Below, piece after piece: positions 24,088-33,000 of a stretch of 64,000 nucleotides of DNA. The number at the start of each line of letters is the position of its first letter. Position 1 is the first letter of the stretch. Source of the stretch: JBHGXV01 sp041920505 (GTDB lineage: Bacteria; Bacillota; Bacilli; Brevibacillales; Brevibacillaceae); assembly GCA_041920505.1 (NCBI GenBank), contig JBHGXV010000066.1, forward strand, positions 1-64,000, read 5' to 3'. The position numbers were made by a program, and so were the translations under genes. The notes beneath the pieces were generated by a model. That model ran no database searches. It was given only the letters and a program-made list of their open reading frames with translations, and was not told where the DNA came from.

Positions 24088-26308
24088 AGAACCGACAGCG
24101 GCGGAAATCGCCGAGAAACGCCTCTACGCCGAGATCGGCCTGACCGACGAGGAGTACCAACGCGTCGTCGAACTGCTGGGCCGCCAGCCGAACTGGACGG
24201 AAACCGGCCTGTACAGTGTCATGTGGTCGGAGCACTGCTCGTACAAAAACTCCAAGCCGGTGCTCCGCCGCTTCCCGACCAAGGGGCCGCGCGTGCTCCA
24301 AGGTCCGGGCGAAGGCGCGGGGATCGTTGATATCGGAGACAACCAGGCCGTCGTGTTTAAAATCGAAAGCCACAACCACCCGTCCGCCATCGAGCCATAC
24401 CAGGGGGCGGCTACCGGGGTGGGCGGCATTATCCGTGACGTCTTTTCCATGGGCGCGCGCCCGATCGCGCTGTTGAACTCGCTGCGTTTCGGCGAATTGA
24501 CCTCGCCGCGCGTGAAGTACCTGTTTGAACACGTGGTCGCGGGCATCGCCGGTTACGGCAACTGCATCGGGATTCCCACTGTCGGCGGCGAAGTCAACTT
24601 CGACCCGACCTACGAGGGCAACCCGCTGGTCAACGCGATGTGCGTCGGCTTGATTGACCACGACAAGATTCAAAAAGGCGTCGCCAAAGGGGTGGGCAAC
24701 CCGGTCATCTACGTCGGGGCCAGCACCGGCCGCGACGGCATCCACGGCGCGACGTTCGCGTCCGAGGAGTTGAGTGAAGAATCGGAGAAAAAACGGCCCG
24801 CCGTGCAAGTGGGCGACCCGTTTATGGAAAAACTGTTGTTGGAAGCCTGCCTGGAGTTGATCGAAACAGGCGCGGTCGTGGGCATCCAGGACATGGGTGC
24901 CGCCGGGCTCACCTGCTCCAGCGCGGAAATGGCCTCGAAAGCGGGCAATGGCATTGAGCTCGACCTCGATCTGGTGCCGCAGCGCGAAGCTGGCATGAGC
25001 GCCTACGAGATGATGCTGTCCGAGTCGCAGGAGCGGATGCTGGTCGTCGTCGAACGGGGCCGCGAAGAAGAGGTTATGGCAATTTTTGACAAATGGGGAC
25101 TGCACTCCGCCATCGTCGGCCGGGTGACGGACGACGGCATGCTCCGCTTGATCCACAAGGGCGAAGTGGTGGCCAACGTTCCGGTTGACACCCTGGCCGA
25201 AGACGCGCCGGTGTACCACAAACCCTCCACGGTGCCAGCCTACTACGTGGCCAACGCCAACGTGGACACGACCGACCTGCCGCAGCCGGACGACCTCAAT
25301 CATGTGCTCAAACAGCTCTTGTCCCAGCCGACGGTGGCCAACAAGCACTGGGTGTACGAACAGTATGACCATATCGTCCGCGCGTCGACCGCAGTGAAGC
25401 CGGGATCGGACGCCGCCGTCGTGATGGTGCGCGGCACGCGCAAGGCCTTGGCGATGAGCACGGACTGCAACGGACGCTACGTCTACCTCGATCCGGAAGT
25501 GGGCGGCGCGATCGCCGTGGCCGAGTCGGCCCGCAACGTCGTCTGCTCCGGCGCGGAACCGCTGGCGATCACCGACTGCCTCAACTTCGGAAGCCCGGAG
25601 AAACCGGAAGTGTTCTGGCAGTTTGAAAAGGCGGTCGACGGGATGAGCGCAGCCTGCCTGGCGCTGAATGCGCCGGTCATCGGCGGCAACGTCTCGTTCT
25701 ACAACGAGCGCAGCGGCGACGCGATCTATCCGACGCCGGTCGTCGGCATGGTCGGCCTGATTACAGATATCGACCATATCACCACGCAGGATTTCAAACA
25801 AGCGGGTGATGTCGTCGTTCTGCTCGGGGAAACCTATGGAGAGTTGGGCGGAAGCGAGTACCAGAAATGGGCGCTGGGCCGCATCGCCGGCCGTCCGCCG
25901 CGCATCGACCTGGAAAAAGAAGCGGCTTTGCAAAAACTGGTGCTGACCGCGATCCGACAGGGGCTGGTCAAATCGGCGCACGACTTGTCCGAGGGCGGTC
26001 TCGGCGTGGCTCTCGCGGAAAGCTGCTTCGGCAATGACATCGGCGCCACCCTGTCGATGGAGACTGACTTGCGCGCCGACGTGGCCCTGTTTAGCGAATC
26101 CCAGTCCCGCGTCCTGCTGAGTGTTGCTGCCGACGCTCTGGACGGCGTGTTGAAACTGGCTGAACAATTTGACGTACCGGCGAAGGCCATCGGCCAGACC
26201 GGCGGCGATCGCCTGGTGGTGAATATCAACGGGGAAGAGGTTGTGAATGCGCCGCTTTCCGAGCTGAAAGCGGCATGGAGGGATGCGATTCCATGCTTGA
26301 TCGGGTAA
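24068..26308 (+). CDS. purL: FGAM synthase large subunit PurL
   Basis: A 746-residue small-type PurL that amidates FGAR using ATP and PurQ-derived ammonia. Signatures: SVMWSEHCSYKNSKP, FKIESHNHPSAIEPYQGAATGVGGI and QDMGAAGLTCSSAEMA. The duplicated AIR synthase-like halves are both present. GTG 24068 has GGAGGGAA upstream. It needs PurS and PurQ, both encoded immediately upstream. Confidence 0.97.
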   Translation: MSQLTHKEPTAAEIAEKRLYAEIGLTDEEYQRVVELLGRQPNWTETGLYSVMWSEHCSYKNSKPVLRRFPTKGPRVLQGPGEGAGIVDIGDNQAVVFKIESHNHPSAIEPYQGAATGVGGIIRDVFSMGARPIALLNSLRFGELTSPRVKYLFEHVVAGIAGYGNCIGIPTVGGEVNFDPTYEGNPLVNAMCVGLIDHDKIQKGVAKGVGNPVIYVGASTGRDGIHGATFASEELSEESEKKRPAVQVGDPFMEKLLLEACLELIETGAVVGIQDMGAAGLTCSSAEMASKAGNGIELDLDLVPQREAGMSAYEMMLSESQERMLVVVERGREEEVMAIFDKWGLHSAIVGRVTDDGMLRLIHKGEVVANVPVDTLAEDAPVYHKPSTVPAYYVANANVDTTDLPQPDDLNHVLKQLLSQPTVANKHWVYEQYDHIVRASTAVKPGSDAAVVMVRGTRKALAMSTDCNGRYVYLDPEVGGAIAVAESARNVVCSGAEPLAITDCLNFGSPEKPEVFWQFEKAVDGMSAACLALNAPVIGGNVSFYNERSGDAIYPTPVVGMVGLITDIDHITTQDFKQAGDVVVLLGETYGELGGSEYQKWALGRIAGRPPRIDLEKEAALQKLVLTAIRQGLVKSAHDLSEGGLGVALAESCFGNDIGATLSMETDLRADVALFSESQSRVLLSVAADALDGVLKLAEQFDVPAKAIGQTGGDRLVVNINGEEVVNAPLSELKAAWRDAIPCLIG

Positions 26309-27711
26309 TCTGGGACAAACTCAACGAAGAATGCGGCGTGTTCGGCATCTACAACCATCCGGAAGCAGCCCCGCTCACCTACCTCGGCCTGCACGCCCTG
26401 CAGCACCGCGGGCAGGAAAGCGCGGGGATGTGTTCGTCCGACGGGGAGAAGTGGTATAAACACCGCGGAATGGGGCTGGTCAGCGAAGCGTTCGGAAAAG
26501 GCGACCTGGAGAAGTTTCGCGGCCACATCGCCATCGGCCACACCCGCTATACCACTGCCGGATCAAGCAAGATCGAAAACGCCCAGCCGCTGTTTTTCCG
26601 CTACGCGCACGGGAGCATGGCGGTGGCGCACAACGGCAATCTGGTCAACGCCGCGCCGATGCGCAAACAGTTGGAAGCGATGGGCTCCATTTTTCAGACG
26701 ACCAGCGACACCGAAGTGATCGCACACCTGATCGCCCGGGCGAAAGCCAAGGATTTGCCCGGCGCGGTCAAGGAAGCGCTGCAGCACATCAAGGGGGCGT
26801 ACGCCTTGCTTGTGATGAACGAAAAGCAACTGGTGATCGCGCTCGATCCCAACGGATTGCGGCCGCTCTCCCTCGGGCGGCTCGGCGACGCCGTCTGCGT
26901 CGCCTCGGAGACCTGCGCGTTTGACATCATCGGGGCGACATACTGGCGCGACGTGCAACCAGGCGAACTGATCGTCGTCGACGAGAGCGGCGTGCACAGC
27001 AGCACATTTGCCGAGAAGACGCAGCGTTCGATCTGTACCTTTGAATATATCTACTTCGCCCGGCCCGACAGCGACATCGACGGCATCAACGTGCACATGG
27101 CGCGCAAACGGCTGGGCAAACAACTGGCGCTGGAGGCGCCGGTTAAGGCCGATGTCGTCACCGGGGTGCCCGATTCCAGCATCTCGGCGGCGATCGGGTT
27201 CGCCGAGGCGACCGGCATTCCCTACGAACTGGGCTTGATCAAAAACCGCTACGTCGGCCGCACGTTTATCCAGCCGACCCAGGAATTGCGCGAGCGCGGC
27301 GTGCACATGAAGCTGTCCGCCGTCCGCAAAGTGGTCGAAGGTAAGCGGGTGGTCATGATCGACGATTCGATCGTGCGCGGGACGACGAGCAGCCGCATCG
27401 TCAGCATGCTCCGCGAGGCGGGCGCGACGGAAGTGCACGTGCGCATCAGTTCGCCGCCGGTGATGAACCCGTGTTTTTACGGCATCGACACCTCGACGCG
27501 CGACGAGCTGATCGCCGCCACCCAGCCGGTGGAAGAGATTCGCCGGTTCATCGGGGCTGATTCGCTCGCGTTCTTGTCCGTGGAAGGGATGCTGGAAGCC
27601 ATCGGCCGAACCGACACGGCGCCCAACCGGGGACACTGCCTCGCTTGTTTCACCGGCGAGTACCCGACCGAGATCGAATTCGAGGCGGCACTGCCGGCGA
27701 ACAAGTGCTAA
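26293..27711 (+). CDS. purF: Amidophosphoribosyltransferase
   Basis: A 472-residue enzyme for the first committed step, PRPP plus glutamine to phosphoribosylamine. A 13-residue propeptide precedes the nucleophile Cys14 (NEECGVFGI), so self-cleavage is expected. The PRPP loop reads VVMIDDSIVRGTTS. The C-terminal HCLACFTGEYPTE supplies Cys ligands for the [4Fe-4S] cluster of Bacillus-type enzymes. ATG 26293 lies 9-10 bases after GGAGGG; the upstream ATG at 26275 would place that site inside the gene. It overlaps purL by 16 nt. Confidence 0.97.
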   Translation: MLDRVIWDKLNEECGVFGIYNHPEAAPLTYLGLHALQHRGQESAGMCSSDGEKWYKHRGMGLVSEAFGKGDLEKFRGHIAIGHTRYTTAGSSKIENAQPLFFRYAHGSMAVAHNGNLVNAAPMRKQLEAMGSIFQTTSDTEVIAHLIARAKAKDLPGAVKEALQHIKGAYALLVMNEKQLVIALDPNGLRPLSLGRLGDAVCVASETCAFDIIGATYWRDVQPGELIVVDESGVHSSTFAEKTQRSICTFEYIYFARPDSDIDGINVHMARKRLGKQLALEAPVKADVVTGVPDSSISAAIGFAEATGIPYELGLIKNRYVGRTFIQPTQELRERGVHMKLSAVRKVVEGKRVVMIDDSIVRGTTSSRIVSMLREAGATEVHVRISSPPVMNPCFYGIDTSTRDELIAATQPVEEIRRFIGADSLAFLSVEGMLEAIGRTDTAPNRGHCLACFTGEYPTEIEFEAALPANKC

Positions 27712-27726
27712 CCAGGAGGAGAAACC

Positions 27727-28770
27727 ATGAGTGACGCGTACAAACAGGCCGGCGTGGACATCGAAGCCGGCAACGAAGCGGTTGAACGAATGAAGAAACA
27801 CGTGAAGCGCACGTTCCGACCGGAAGTGCTGACAGACCTCGGCGGGTTTGGCGCGCTGTTTCGGCTGAATACGGCCAAATACGAAAAACCGGTGCTCGTC
27901 TCCGGCACGGACGGCGTCGGGACAAAGCTGAAAATCGCCTTTGCGATGGATCGCCACGACACCATCGGGATTGACGCCGTGGCGATGTGCGTCAATGACG
28001 TCGTTGTCCAAGGGGCCGAGCCGCTGTTTTTCCTCGATTACCTGGCGTGCGACAAGGTGGTGCCGGAGAAAATCGAGGCGATCGTCAAAGGCATCGCTGA
28101 CGGTTGCGCGCAAGCCGGATGCTCCCTGATCGGCGGTGAAACGGCGGAAATGCCGGGCATGTACGGAGCGGGCGAATACGACATCGCCGGATTTACCGTC
28201 GGTGTGGTCGACGAGCACAAGCTGATCGACGGCAAACACGTCACCCCCGGCGACGCGTTGATCGGCATCCGCTCCAGCGGCGTGCACAGCAACGGCTTTT
28301 CGCTGGTGCGCAAAGTGCTGCTCGCCGACCAGGGGATGTCGCTGCATCAGCACGTGGACGCGCTCGGCAAAACGCTCGGGGAAGAGTTGCTGACTCCGAC
28401 CAAAATCTACGTGAAACCGATCCTCGCGTTGCTGGAGCAATACACGATCAAGGCGATGGCCCACATCACCGGCGGCGGATTTACCGACAACATTCCGCGC
28501 GTGTTGCCGGCGGGCACGCAGGCGGAGATCGATTACGGCTCCTGGCCGATCCACCCGATCTTCACGCTGGTCGAGGAGTTGGGCAACGTGTCGCGCGTCG
28601 ACATGTTCCGCACGTTTAACATGGGCATCGGCATGGTGCTGGTGGTGAACAACGAAGACGCCGTCAGCGTCATCAAGGAACTGGAGCGGCTCGGCGAGGA
28701 AGCGTACCTGATCGGCCGGATCGGTTCCGGCGGCGGCGGTGTCGTCTACGGCGGGGTGGCATGGGCATGA
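27727..28770 (+). CDS. purM: Phosphoribosylformylglycinamidine cyclo-ligase (AIR synthetase)
   Basis: A 347-residue enzyme closing the imidazole ring with ATP. Signatures: VSGTDGVGTKLKIAF, MCVNDVVVQGAEPLFFLDY, LIGGETAEMPGMY and HITGGGFTDNIPR. AGGAGGAG lies upstream of the ATG. The gene ends inside the first codons of purN. Confidence 0.97.
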   Translation: MSDAYKQAGVDIEAGNEAVERMKKHVKRTFRPEVLTDLGGFGALFRLNTAKYEKPVLVSGTDGVGTKLKIAFAMDRHDTIGIDAVAMCVNDVVVQGAEPLFFLDYLACDKVVPEKIEAIVKGIADGCAQAGCSLIGGETAEMPGMYGAGEYDIAGFTVGVVDEHKLIDGKHVTPGDALIGIRSSGVHSNGFSLVRKVLLADQGMSLHQHVDALGKTLGEELLTPTKIYVKPILALLEQYTIKAMAHITGGGFTDNIPRVLPAGTQAEIDYGSWPIHPIFTLVEELGNVSRVDMFRTFNMGIGMVLVVNNEDAVSVIKELERLGEEAYLIGRIGSGGGGVVYGGVAWA

Positions 28771-29375
28771 ACATCGCCGTCTTCGCGTCCGGCAGCGGCT
28801 CCAACTTCGAGGCGATCGTCCAGGCGACGCGCGACGGCCGTCTCGCCGGTGTAGACGTGTCCTTGTTAGTGTGCGACAAGCCGGGGGCGTACGTCATCGA
28901 GCGGGCTGCCCGGCTTGGCGTGCCTTGCCGTGTCTTTGACCCGAAATCGTATCCCGATAAGGCCGCTTACGAGACCGAGCTTGTCGAGACGCTCCGCGAG
29001 CGCGGCATCTCGTTTGTCGTGCTGGCCGGGTACATGCGCCTCGTCGGCCCGGTGCTGTTGTCCGCCTACGAAGGACGGATGATCAATCTGCACCCGTCAC
29101 TTCTGCCCGCGTTTCCGGGCAAGGACGCCATCGGCCAGGCGCTCGCCTACGGCGTGAAGCAGACGGGCGTCACGGTTCACTTCGTCGACGCCGGCATGGA
29201 CACCGGCCCGATCATCTCCCAGGTGGCCGTCCCGGTTGGCGAGGAGGACACGGCCGAGACGCTCGCCGATCGGATTCACCAGGTGGAACACGAGTTGTTG
29301 ATCGACGTGCTGCGCGAGATCGCGGCCGACCGGTTGAGCGTGGAAGGGCGCCGCGTGCGGCGGCGAAGAGGGTAG
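28767..29375 (+). CDS. purN: Phosphoribosylglycinamide formyltransferase
   Basis: A 202-residue 10-formyl-THF-dependent GAR transformylase. Signatures: NIAVFASGSGSNFEAI, VVLAGYMRLV and the catalytic INLHPSLLPAFPG with VHFVDAGMDTGPII. ATG 28767 forms an ATGA overlap with the purM stop and is seven bases after GGGGTGG; ATG 28761 is too close to that site. It is the last gene of the purC unit before an orphan gene and a terminator. Confidence 0.96.
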   Translation: MNIAVFASGSGSNFEAIVQATRDGRLAGVDVSLLVCDKPGAYVIERAARLGVPCRVFDPKSYPDKAAYETELVETLRERGISFVVLAGYMRLVGPVLLSAYEGRMINLHPSLLPAFPGKDAIGQALAYGVKQTGVTVHFVDAGMDTGPIISQVAVPVGEEDTAETLADRIHQVEHELLIDVLREIAADRLSVEGRRVRRRRG

Positions 29376-29453
29376 CCCCTCCTGTTTTCCAGTCACGTTT
29401 GCCGCGCCGCGTCATACCGTGAAGGGAGACGACGAAAAAAGGAGGTCCCTGCG

Positions 29454-29828
29454 GTGGGCGGCGACGTGATCACAAACCTGTTGGACAAATTGAGCGCCAA
29501 GACCGGGCGCGAGTGGTCGCTTGAGGATATTTTGCGGCTGGCGCAAAAACTTCCGGAGATAAACGAACAAAACCTCGACAATGTGCTGGACGAATTGGCC
29601 GAGATGGGGGTGGCGGTGTCACCCGACGCCAAGCAAAAGGTATGGGATCAACTCGGCGCCTGTCAAGACGGGCTGCCGGAGAAACTGGACGAGTTGGCCG
29701 ATGCTTCAGGCGATCCCAAACAACGCAAAGCCGGCAAAAACGTTTCGCCGGCCAAGATGGGCAAAAGGAAACGGGACTTACTCTTGGAAAAAGTGCGCCG
29801 CATGCAGAAAAAACCGAAGAAAAAATAA
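29454..29828 (+). CDS. Uncharacterised 124-residue protein between purN and purH
   Basis: GTG 29454 has an excellent AAAAGGAGG nine bases upstream, so this is a real gene. The protein is soluble, with an acidic helical first half (LLDKLSAKTGREWSLEDILRLAQKL, then EQNLDNVLDELAEMGV) and a strongly basic tail ending RRMQKKPKKK, which may bind nucleic acid or membrane. There is no signal peptide or membrane segment. It follows purN by about 80 nt and is closed by a terminator before the purH promoter, so it is probably co-expressed with the purC unit. I do not recognise a family. Confidence 0.7.
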   Translation: MGGDVITNLLDKLSAKTGREWSLEDILRLAQKLPEINEQNLDNVLDELAEMGVAVSPDAKQKVWDQLGACQDGLPEKLDELADASGDPKQRKAGKNVSPAKMGKRKRDLLLEKVRRMQKKPKKK

Positions 29829-29835
29829 AAGGGGA

Positions 29836-29878
29836 AAAACAGCTCTGGACGCCGGTTGGCAGCCAGGCTGTTTTTTTC
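29836..29878 (+). terminator. Terminator of the purC unit
   Basis: AACAGC-TCTGG pairs with CCAG-GCTGTT, followed by a run of seven T. Confidence 0.8.
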
Positions 29879-29898
29879 GCGCGAAAAGCCCCTTTTCC

Positions 29899-29946
29899 TT
29901 GAAAAGTCCGTACAATTATGGTTTAATATATGTATAATGTTCGTTA
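29899..29946 (+). promoter_or_regulatory. purH promoter with PurR-box-like element
   Basis: TTGAAA (29899-29904), a 17-nt spacer and TTTAAT (29922-29927). ATGTTCG follows, its GTTCG eleven bases past the -10, as at purC. Confidence 0.7.
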
Positions 29947-29985
29947 TTTGACGATTCTTTTACGACTAGTCAGGAGGTTCTGCAC

Positions 29986-31536
29986 GTGAGCATAAAACGA
30001 GCGCTGATCAGTGTGTCTGACAAGACCGGCATCGTCGAGTTCGCCCGGGCGTTGGCCGACCGCGGGGTGGAAATCATCTCCACCGGCGGGACGGCTTCCT
30101 TGCTGAAACAAGCCGGGGTGCCCGTGACGGGGATTTCGGATGTCACCGGTTTTCCGGAAATTCTTGACGGCCGGGTGAAGACGCTGCATCCCAACATTCA
30201 CAGCGGCCTGCTTGCCGTGCGCGACAGCGAGACGCACCGCAAACAACTTACTGAGCTTGGCATCGAGCCGATTGATCTGGTGGTTGTGAACCTGTATCCG
30301 TTTAAGCAAACGATTGCCAAACCGGACGTCACCTACGCCGAAGCGATTGAAAACATCGACATCGGCGGTCCGACCATGCTGCGCGCGGCGGCGAAAAACC
30401 ACGCCTACGTAACCGTCGTCGTCGACGCGTCCGACTACGCTACCGTACTGGCCGAACTGGATCAGGGCGGCGACACAACCTTGCAGACACGCCGCCGGCT
30501 GGCCGCCAAGGTGTTCCGTCACACCGCCGCATACGACGCGCTGATCTCCCGTTACCTGAGCGAACAGGCGGGCGAATCGCTTCCCGAGAGCTACACGGTC
30601 ACGTTTGAGAAGGCGCAGGACTTGCGCTACGGCGAAAACCCGCATCAACGCGCCGCGTTTTACCGCGAACCGCTGGCGGAGGAGGGCACGATCGCCACGG
30701 CCAAACAGCTTCACGGCAAAGAACTTTCCTATAATAATATCAACGACGCGGACGCGGCGCTCGCCATCGTCCGCGAGTTTGCCGAGCCGGCAGTGGTCGC
30801 GGTCAAACACACCAATCCGTGCGGCGTCGGCATCGGCGCGACGATAGCCGACGCGTACCGCAAGGCGTATGAGGCCGATCCGGTCTCGATCTTTGGCGGC
30901 ATTATCGCGGCCAACCGGACGATTGACGAAGAGACCGCGCTCATGCTGAAAGAAATCTTCCTGGAGATTGTGCTTGCGCCCGGTTTCACCCCTGAAGCTC
31001 TGGCGATTCTGCAGGAGAAAAAGAACCTGCGCCTGTTGAGCTTGGGTGAAAACGCCCTGGCGTCAGACACCGCCGTGTCCGGCTTCCGTTTGGCACAGGT
31101 GGCCGGCGGCGTGCTGGTGCAGGAATACGACCGCAAGCAGTTGGCTGCAGATGAACTCACTGTTGTGACCGAGCGCAAACCGAACCCGGAAGAGCTGGCT
31201 CAGCTCGCCTTTGCCTGGAAAGTGGTCAAGCACGTCAAATCCAACGCCATCGTGCTCGCCAAAGACAACATGACCATCGGCGTCGGCGCGGGGCAAATGA
31301 ACCGCGTCGGCGCGGCCCGGATCGCCATCGAACAGGCCGGGGCAAAAGCGGCAGGATCCGTGCTTGCCTCCGATGCGTTTTTCCCGATGCCGGACACGGT
31401 GGAAGAAGCGGCAAAGGCGGGCATCACGGCGATCATCCAACCGGGGGGCTCGGTGCGCGACCAGGATTCCATCGACGCCTGCAACCGGTACGGCATCGCG
31501 ATGGTCTTCACCGGCGTCCGTCATTTCAAACACTAA
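29986..31536 (+). CDS. purH: Bifunctional AICAR transformylase/IMP cyclohydrolase
   Basis: A 516-residue enzyme for the last two steps to IMP. The N-terminal MGS-like cyclohydrolase domain starts IKRALISVSDKTGIVEFARALADRG. The transformylase domain has LRYGENPHQRAAFY, KHTNPCGVGIG and the end SDAFFPMPDTVEEAAKAGI...FTGVRHFKH. GTG 29986 has AGGAGG upstream. It has its own promoter and is followed 15 nt later by purD. Confidence 0.97.
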   Translation: MSIKRALISVSDKTGIVEFARALADRGVEIISTGGTASLLKQAGVPVTGISDVTGFPEILDGRVKTLHPNIHSGLLAVRDSETHRKQLTELGIEPIDLVVVNLYPFKQTIAKPDVTYAEAIENIDIGGPTMLRAAAKNHAYVTVVVDASDYATVLAELDQGGDTTLQTRRRLAAKVFRHTAAYDALISRYLSEQAGESLPESYTVTFEKAQDLRYGENPHQRAAFYREPLAEEGTIATAKQLHGKELSYNNINDADAALAIVREFAEPAVVAVKHTNPCGVGIGATIADAYRKAYEADPVSIFGGIIAANRTIDEETALMLKEIFLEIVLAPGFTPEALAILQEKKNLRLLSLGENALASDTAVSGFRLAQVAGGVLVQEYDRKQLAADELTVVTERKPNPEELAQLAFAWKVVKHVKSNAIVLAKDNMTIGVGAGQMNRVGAARIAIEQAGAKAAGSVLASDAFFPMPDTVEEAAKAGITAIIQPGGSVRDQDSIDACNRYGIAMVFTGVRHFKH

Positions 31537-31551
31537 GAGGAGGATCTGCTG

Positions 31552-32820
31552 ATGAACGTACTCGTTGTCGGCGGCGGCGGCCGAGAACACGCCATCGTCT
31601 GGAAGCTCTCGCAAAGTCCCAAGGTGAAAAAACTGTACTGCGCTCCGGGGAACGGTGGCACCGCCCAATTGGCGCAAAACGTCGCCATCCCCGTACACGA
31701 CTTTGCCGCCCTGGCGCAGTTCGTCAAGGACGAGGGAATTGATCTTACCGTGGTTGGCCCCGAGGATCCGCTTCTGGCCGGCATTGTCGACTTTTTTGAA
31801 GCGCGCGGCCTGCCCATCTTTGGTCCGAGCTCCCATGCGGCCAAGATTGAAGGCAGCAAATCGTTCGCCAAAAGCCTGATGAAACGCTACGGCATTCCGA
31901 CGGCCCGTTACGAGTCGTTCATCGATTACCAGTCGGCTCTGGCTTATCTGCGGGAACAGGGGGCGCCGATCGTGCTGAAAGCGGACGGCCTAGCGGCGGG
32001 CAAAGGCGTCGTCGTCGCTTCCACTCTGGAAGAAGCGGAACAGGCGCTGTACGCCATGATGCAGGAAAACGCCTTCGGGCAGGCAGGCGCCCGCGTCGTG
32101 ATCGAGGAGTTCATGAGCGGCGAGGAGTTGACCCTGCTGGCGTTTGTGGACGGCGAGACCGTCAAGCCGATGATCACCTCGCAGGATCACAAGCGTGTGT
32201 TTGACCATGACCAGGGCCCCAATACCGGCGGAATGGGCACCTATGCCCCCGTGCCGCACGTGCCGTCCGAATTGGTCGATCAGATTGTGGAGACGATCGT
32301 CCGTCCGATCGCCAAAGGAATGGCGCAGGAAGGGATTCCGTTTAAAGGCGTGCTCTACACCGGACTGATGCTCACCGCCGAAGGGCCGAAAGTGGTGGAG
32401 TTCAACGCCCGTTTCGGCGACCCGGAGACCCAGGTCGTCCTGCCGTTGCTGGAAACCGATTTGTTGGACATTTTTGTCGCCACGGTCAAGGGAGAACTGG
32501 CCGGTCTGGACATCAAATGGAAGCAGGGCAGCGCGCTCTGCGTGGTCATGGCCGCACCCGGATACCCAGGCGAGTATCCGAAGGGAGCGCCGATCCACGG
32601 GCTTAAACAAGTGGGGCCTGATGTCGTCGTCTTTCACGCCGGTACCAGCCGCACCGAGGACGGCATCGTCACCAACGGAGGCCGCGTGCTTGGCGTCACC
32701 GGGCTGGGTGAGACGTTCACGCAGGCCAAAGAGCGGGCGTACGTCGGCGTGGCCGCCATTTCCTTCGAAGGAGCGCACTACCGGCGGGACATCGGCGACC
32801 GCGCGCTGCGCCGCGTCTGA
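31552..32820 (+). CDS. purD: Phosphoribosylamine-glycine ligase
   Basis: A 422-residue ATP-grasp enzyme making GAR. Signatures: VLVVGGGGREHAIVWKL, KADGLAAGKGVVVA, TGGMGTYAPVP and VEFNARFGDPETQ. GAGGAGG lies upstream of the ATG. It closes the purHD unit. Confidence 0.97.
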   Translation: MNVLVVGGGGREHAIVWKLSQSPKVKKLYCAPGNGGTAQLAQNVAIPVHDFAALAQFVKDEGIDLTVVGPEDPLLAGIVDFFEARGLPIFGPSSHAAKIEGSKSFAKSLMKRYGIPTARYESFIDYQSALAYLREQGAPIVLKADGLAAGKGVVVASTLEEAEQALYAMMQENAFGQAGARVVIEEFMSGEELTLLAFVDGETVKPMITSQDHKRVFDHDQGPNTGGMGTYAPVPHVPSELVDQIVETIVRPIAKGMAQEGIPFKGVLYTGLMLTAEGPKVVEFNARFGDPETQVVLPLLETDLLDIFVATVKGELAGLDIKWKQGSALCVVMAAPGYPGEYPKGAPIHGLKQVGPDVVVFHAGTSRTEDGIVTNGGRVLGVTGLGETFTQAKERAYVGVAAISFEGAHYRRDIGDRALRRV

Positions 32821-32841
32821 CGCCGTTTCCACATACAAAAG

Positions 32842-32862
32842 CACCGCCGGTTTACCGGCGGT
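32842..32862. terminator. Hairpin between convergent purD and small membrane-protein genes
   Basis: ACCGCCGG-TTTA-CCGGCGGT is a perfect 8-bp stem. The T-run on the plus side starts about ten bases later, and GCTTTTG follows on the minus side, so it may be a weak terminator in either direction. It contains the stop codon of the minus-strand small gene. Confidence 0.5.
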
Positions 32863-32989
32863 ACCTGCCCTTTTTTCGCCCCGTGTTGACGATAAACGCG
32901 ATCATCACGGCCACGGAGCCGACGGCCAGGGCGGCCACAAACAGGTTGTGCGACACCCATTCGTACAGCGTGGATCCGACGACAGCCAT
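32852..32989 (-). CDS. Small membrane protein, 45 residues
   Basis: ATG 32989 follows TAGGAGGTGA, a near-ideal ribosome binding site that overlaps the stop of the upstream DUF2892 gene, so translation is probably coupled. The product begins MAVVGSTLYEWVSH, continues with one membrane span (NLFVAALAVGSVAVMIAFIV) and ends in a basic tail NTGRKKGRYRR. That predicts a cytoplasmic C-terminus by the positive-inside rule. The family is unknown. The TAA lies inside the hairpin shared with the end of purD. Confidence 0.7.
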   Translation of the reverse strand: MAVVGSTLYEWVSHNLFVAALAVGSVAVMIAFIVNTGRKKGRYRR

Positions 32990-33000
32990 CCCGTCACCTC

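Noticed and set aside
24071..26167. Very long antisense reading frame (698 codons) opposite purL
   Set aside because: It mirrors purL codon structure in GC-rich DNA, has no ribosome binding site and no recognisable protein features.
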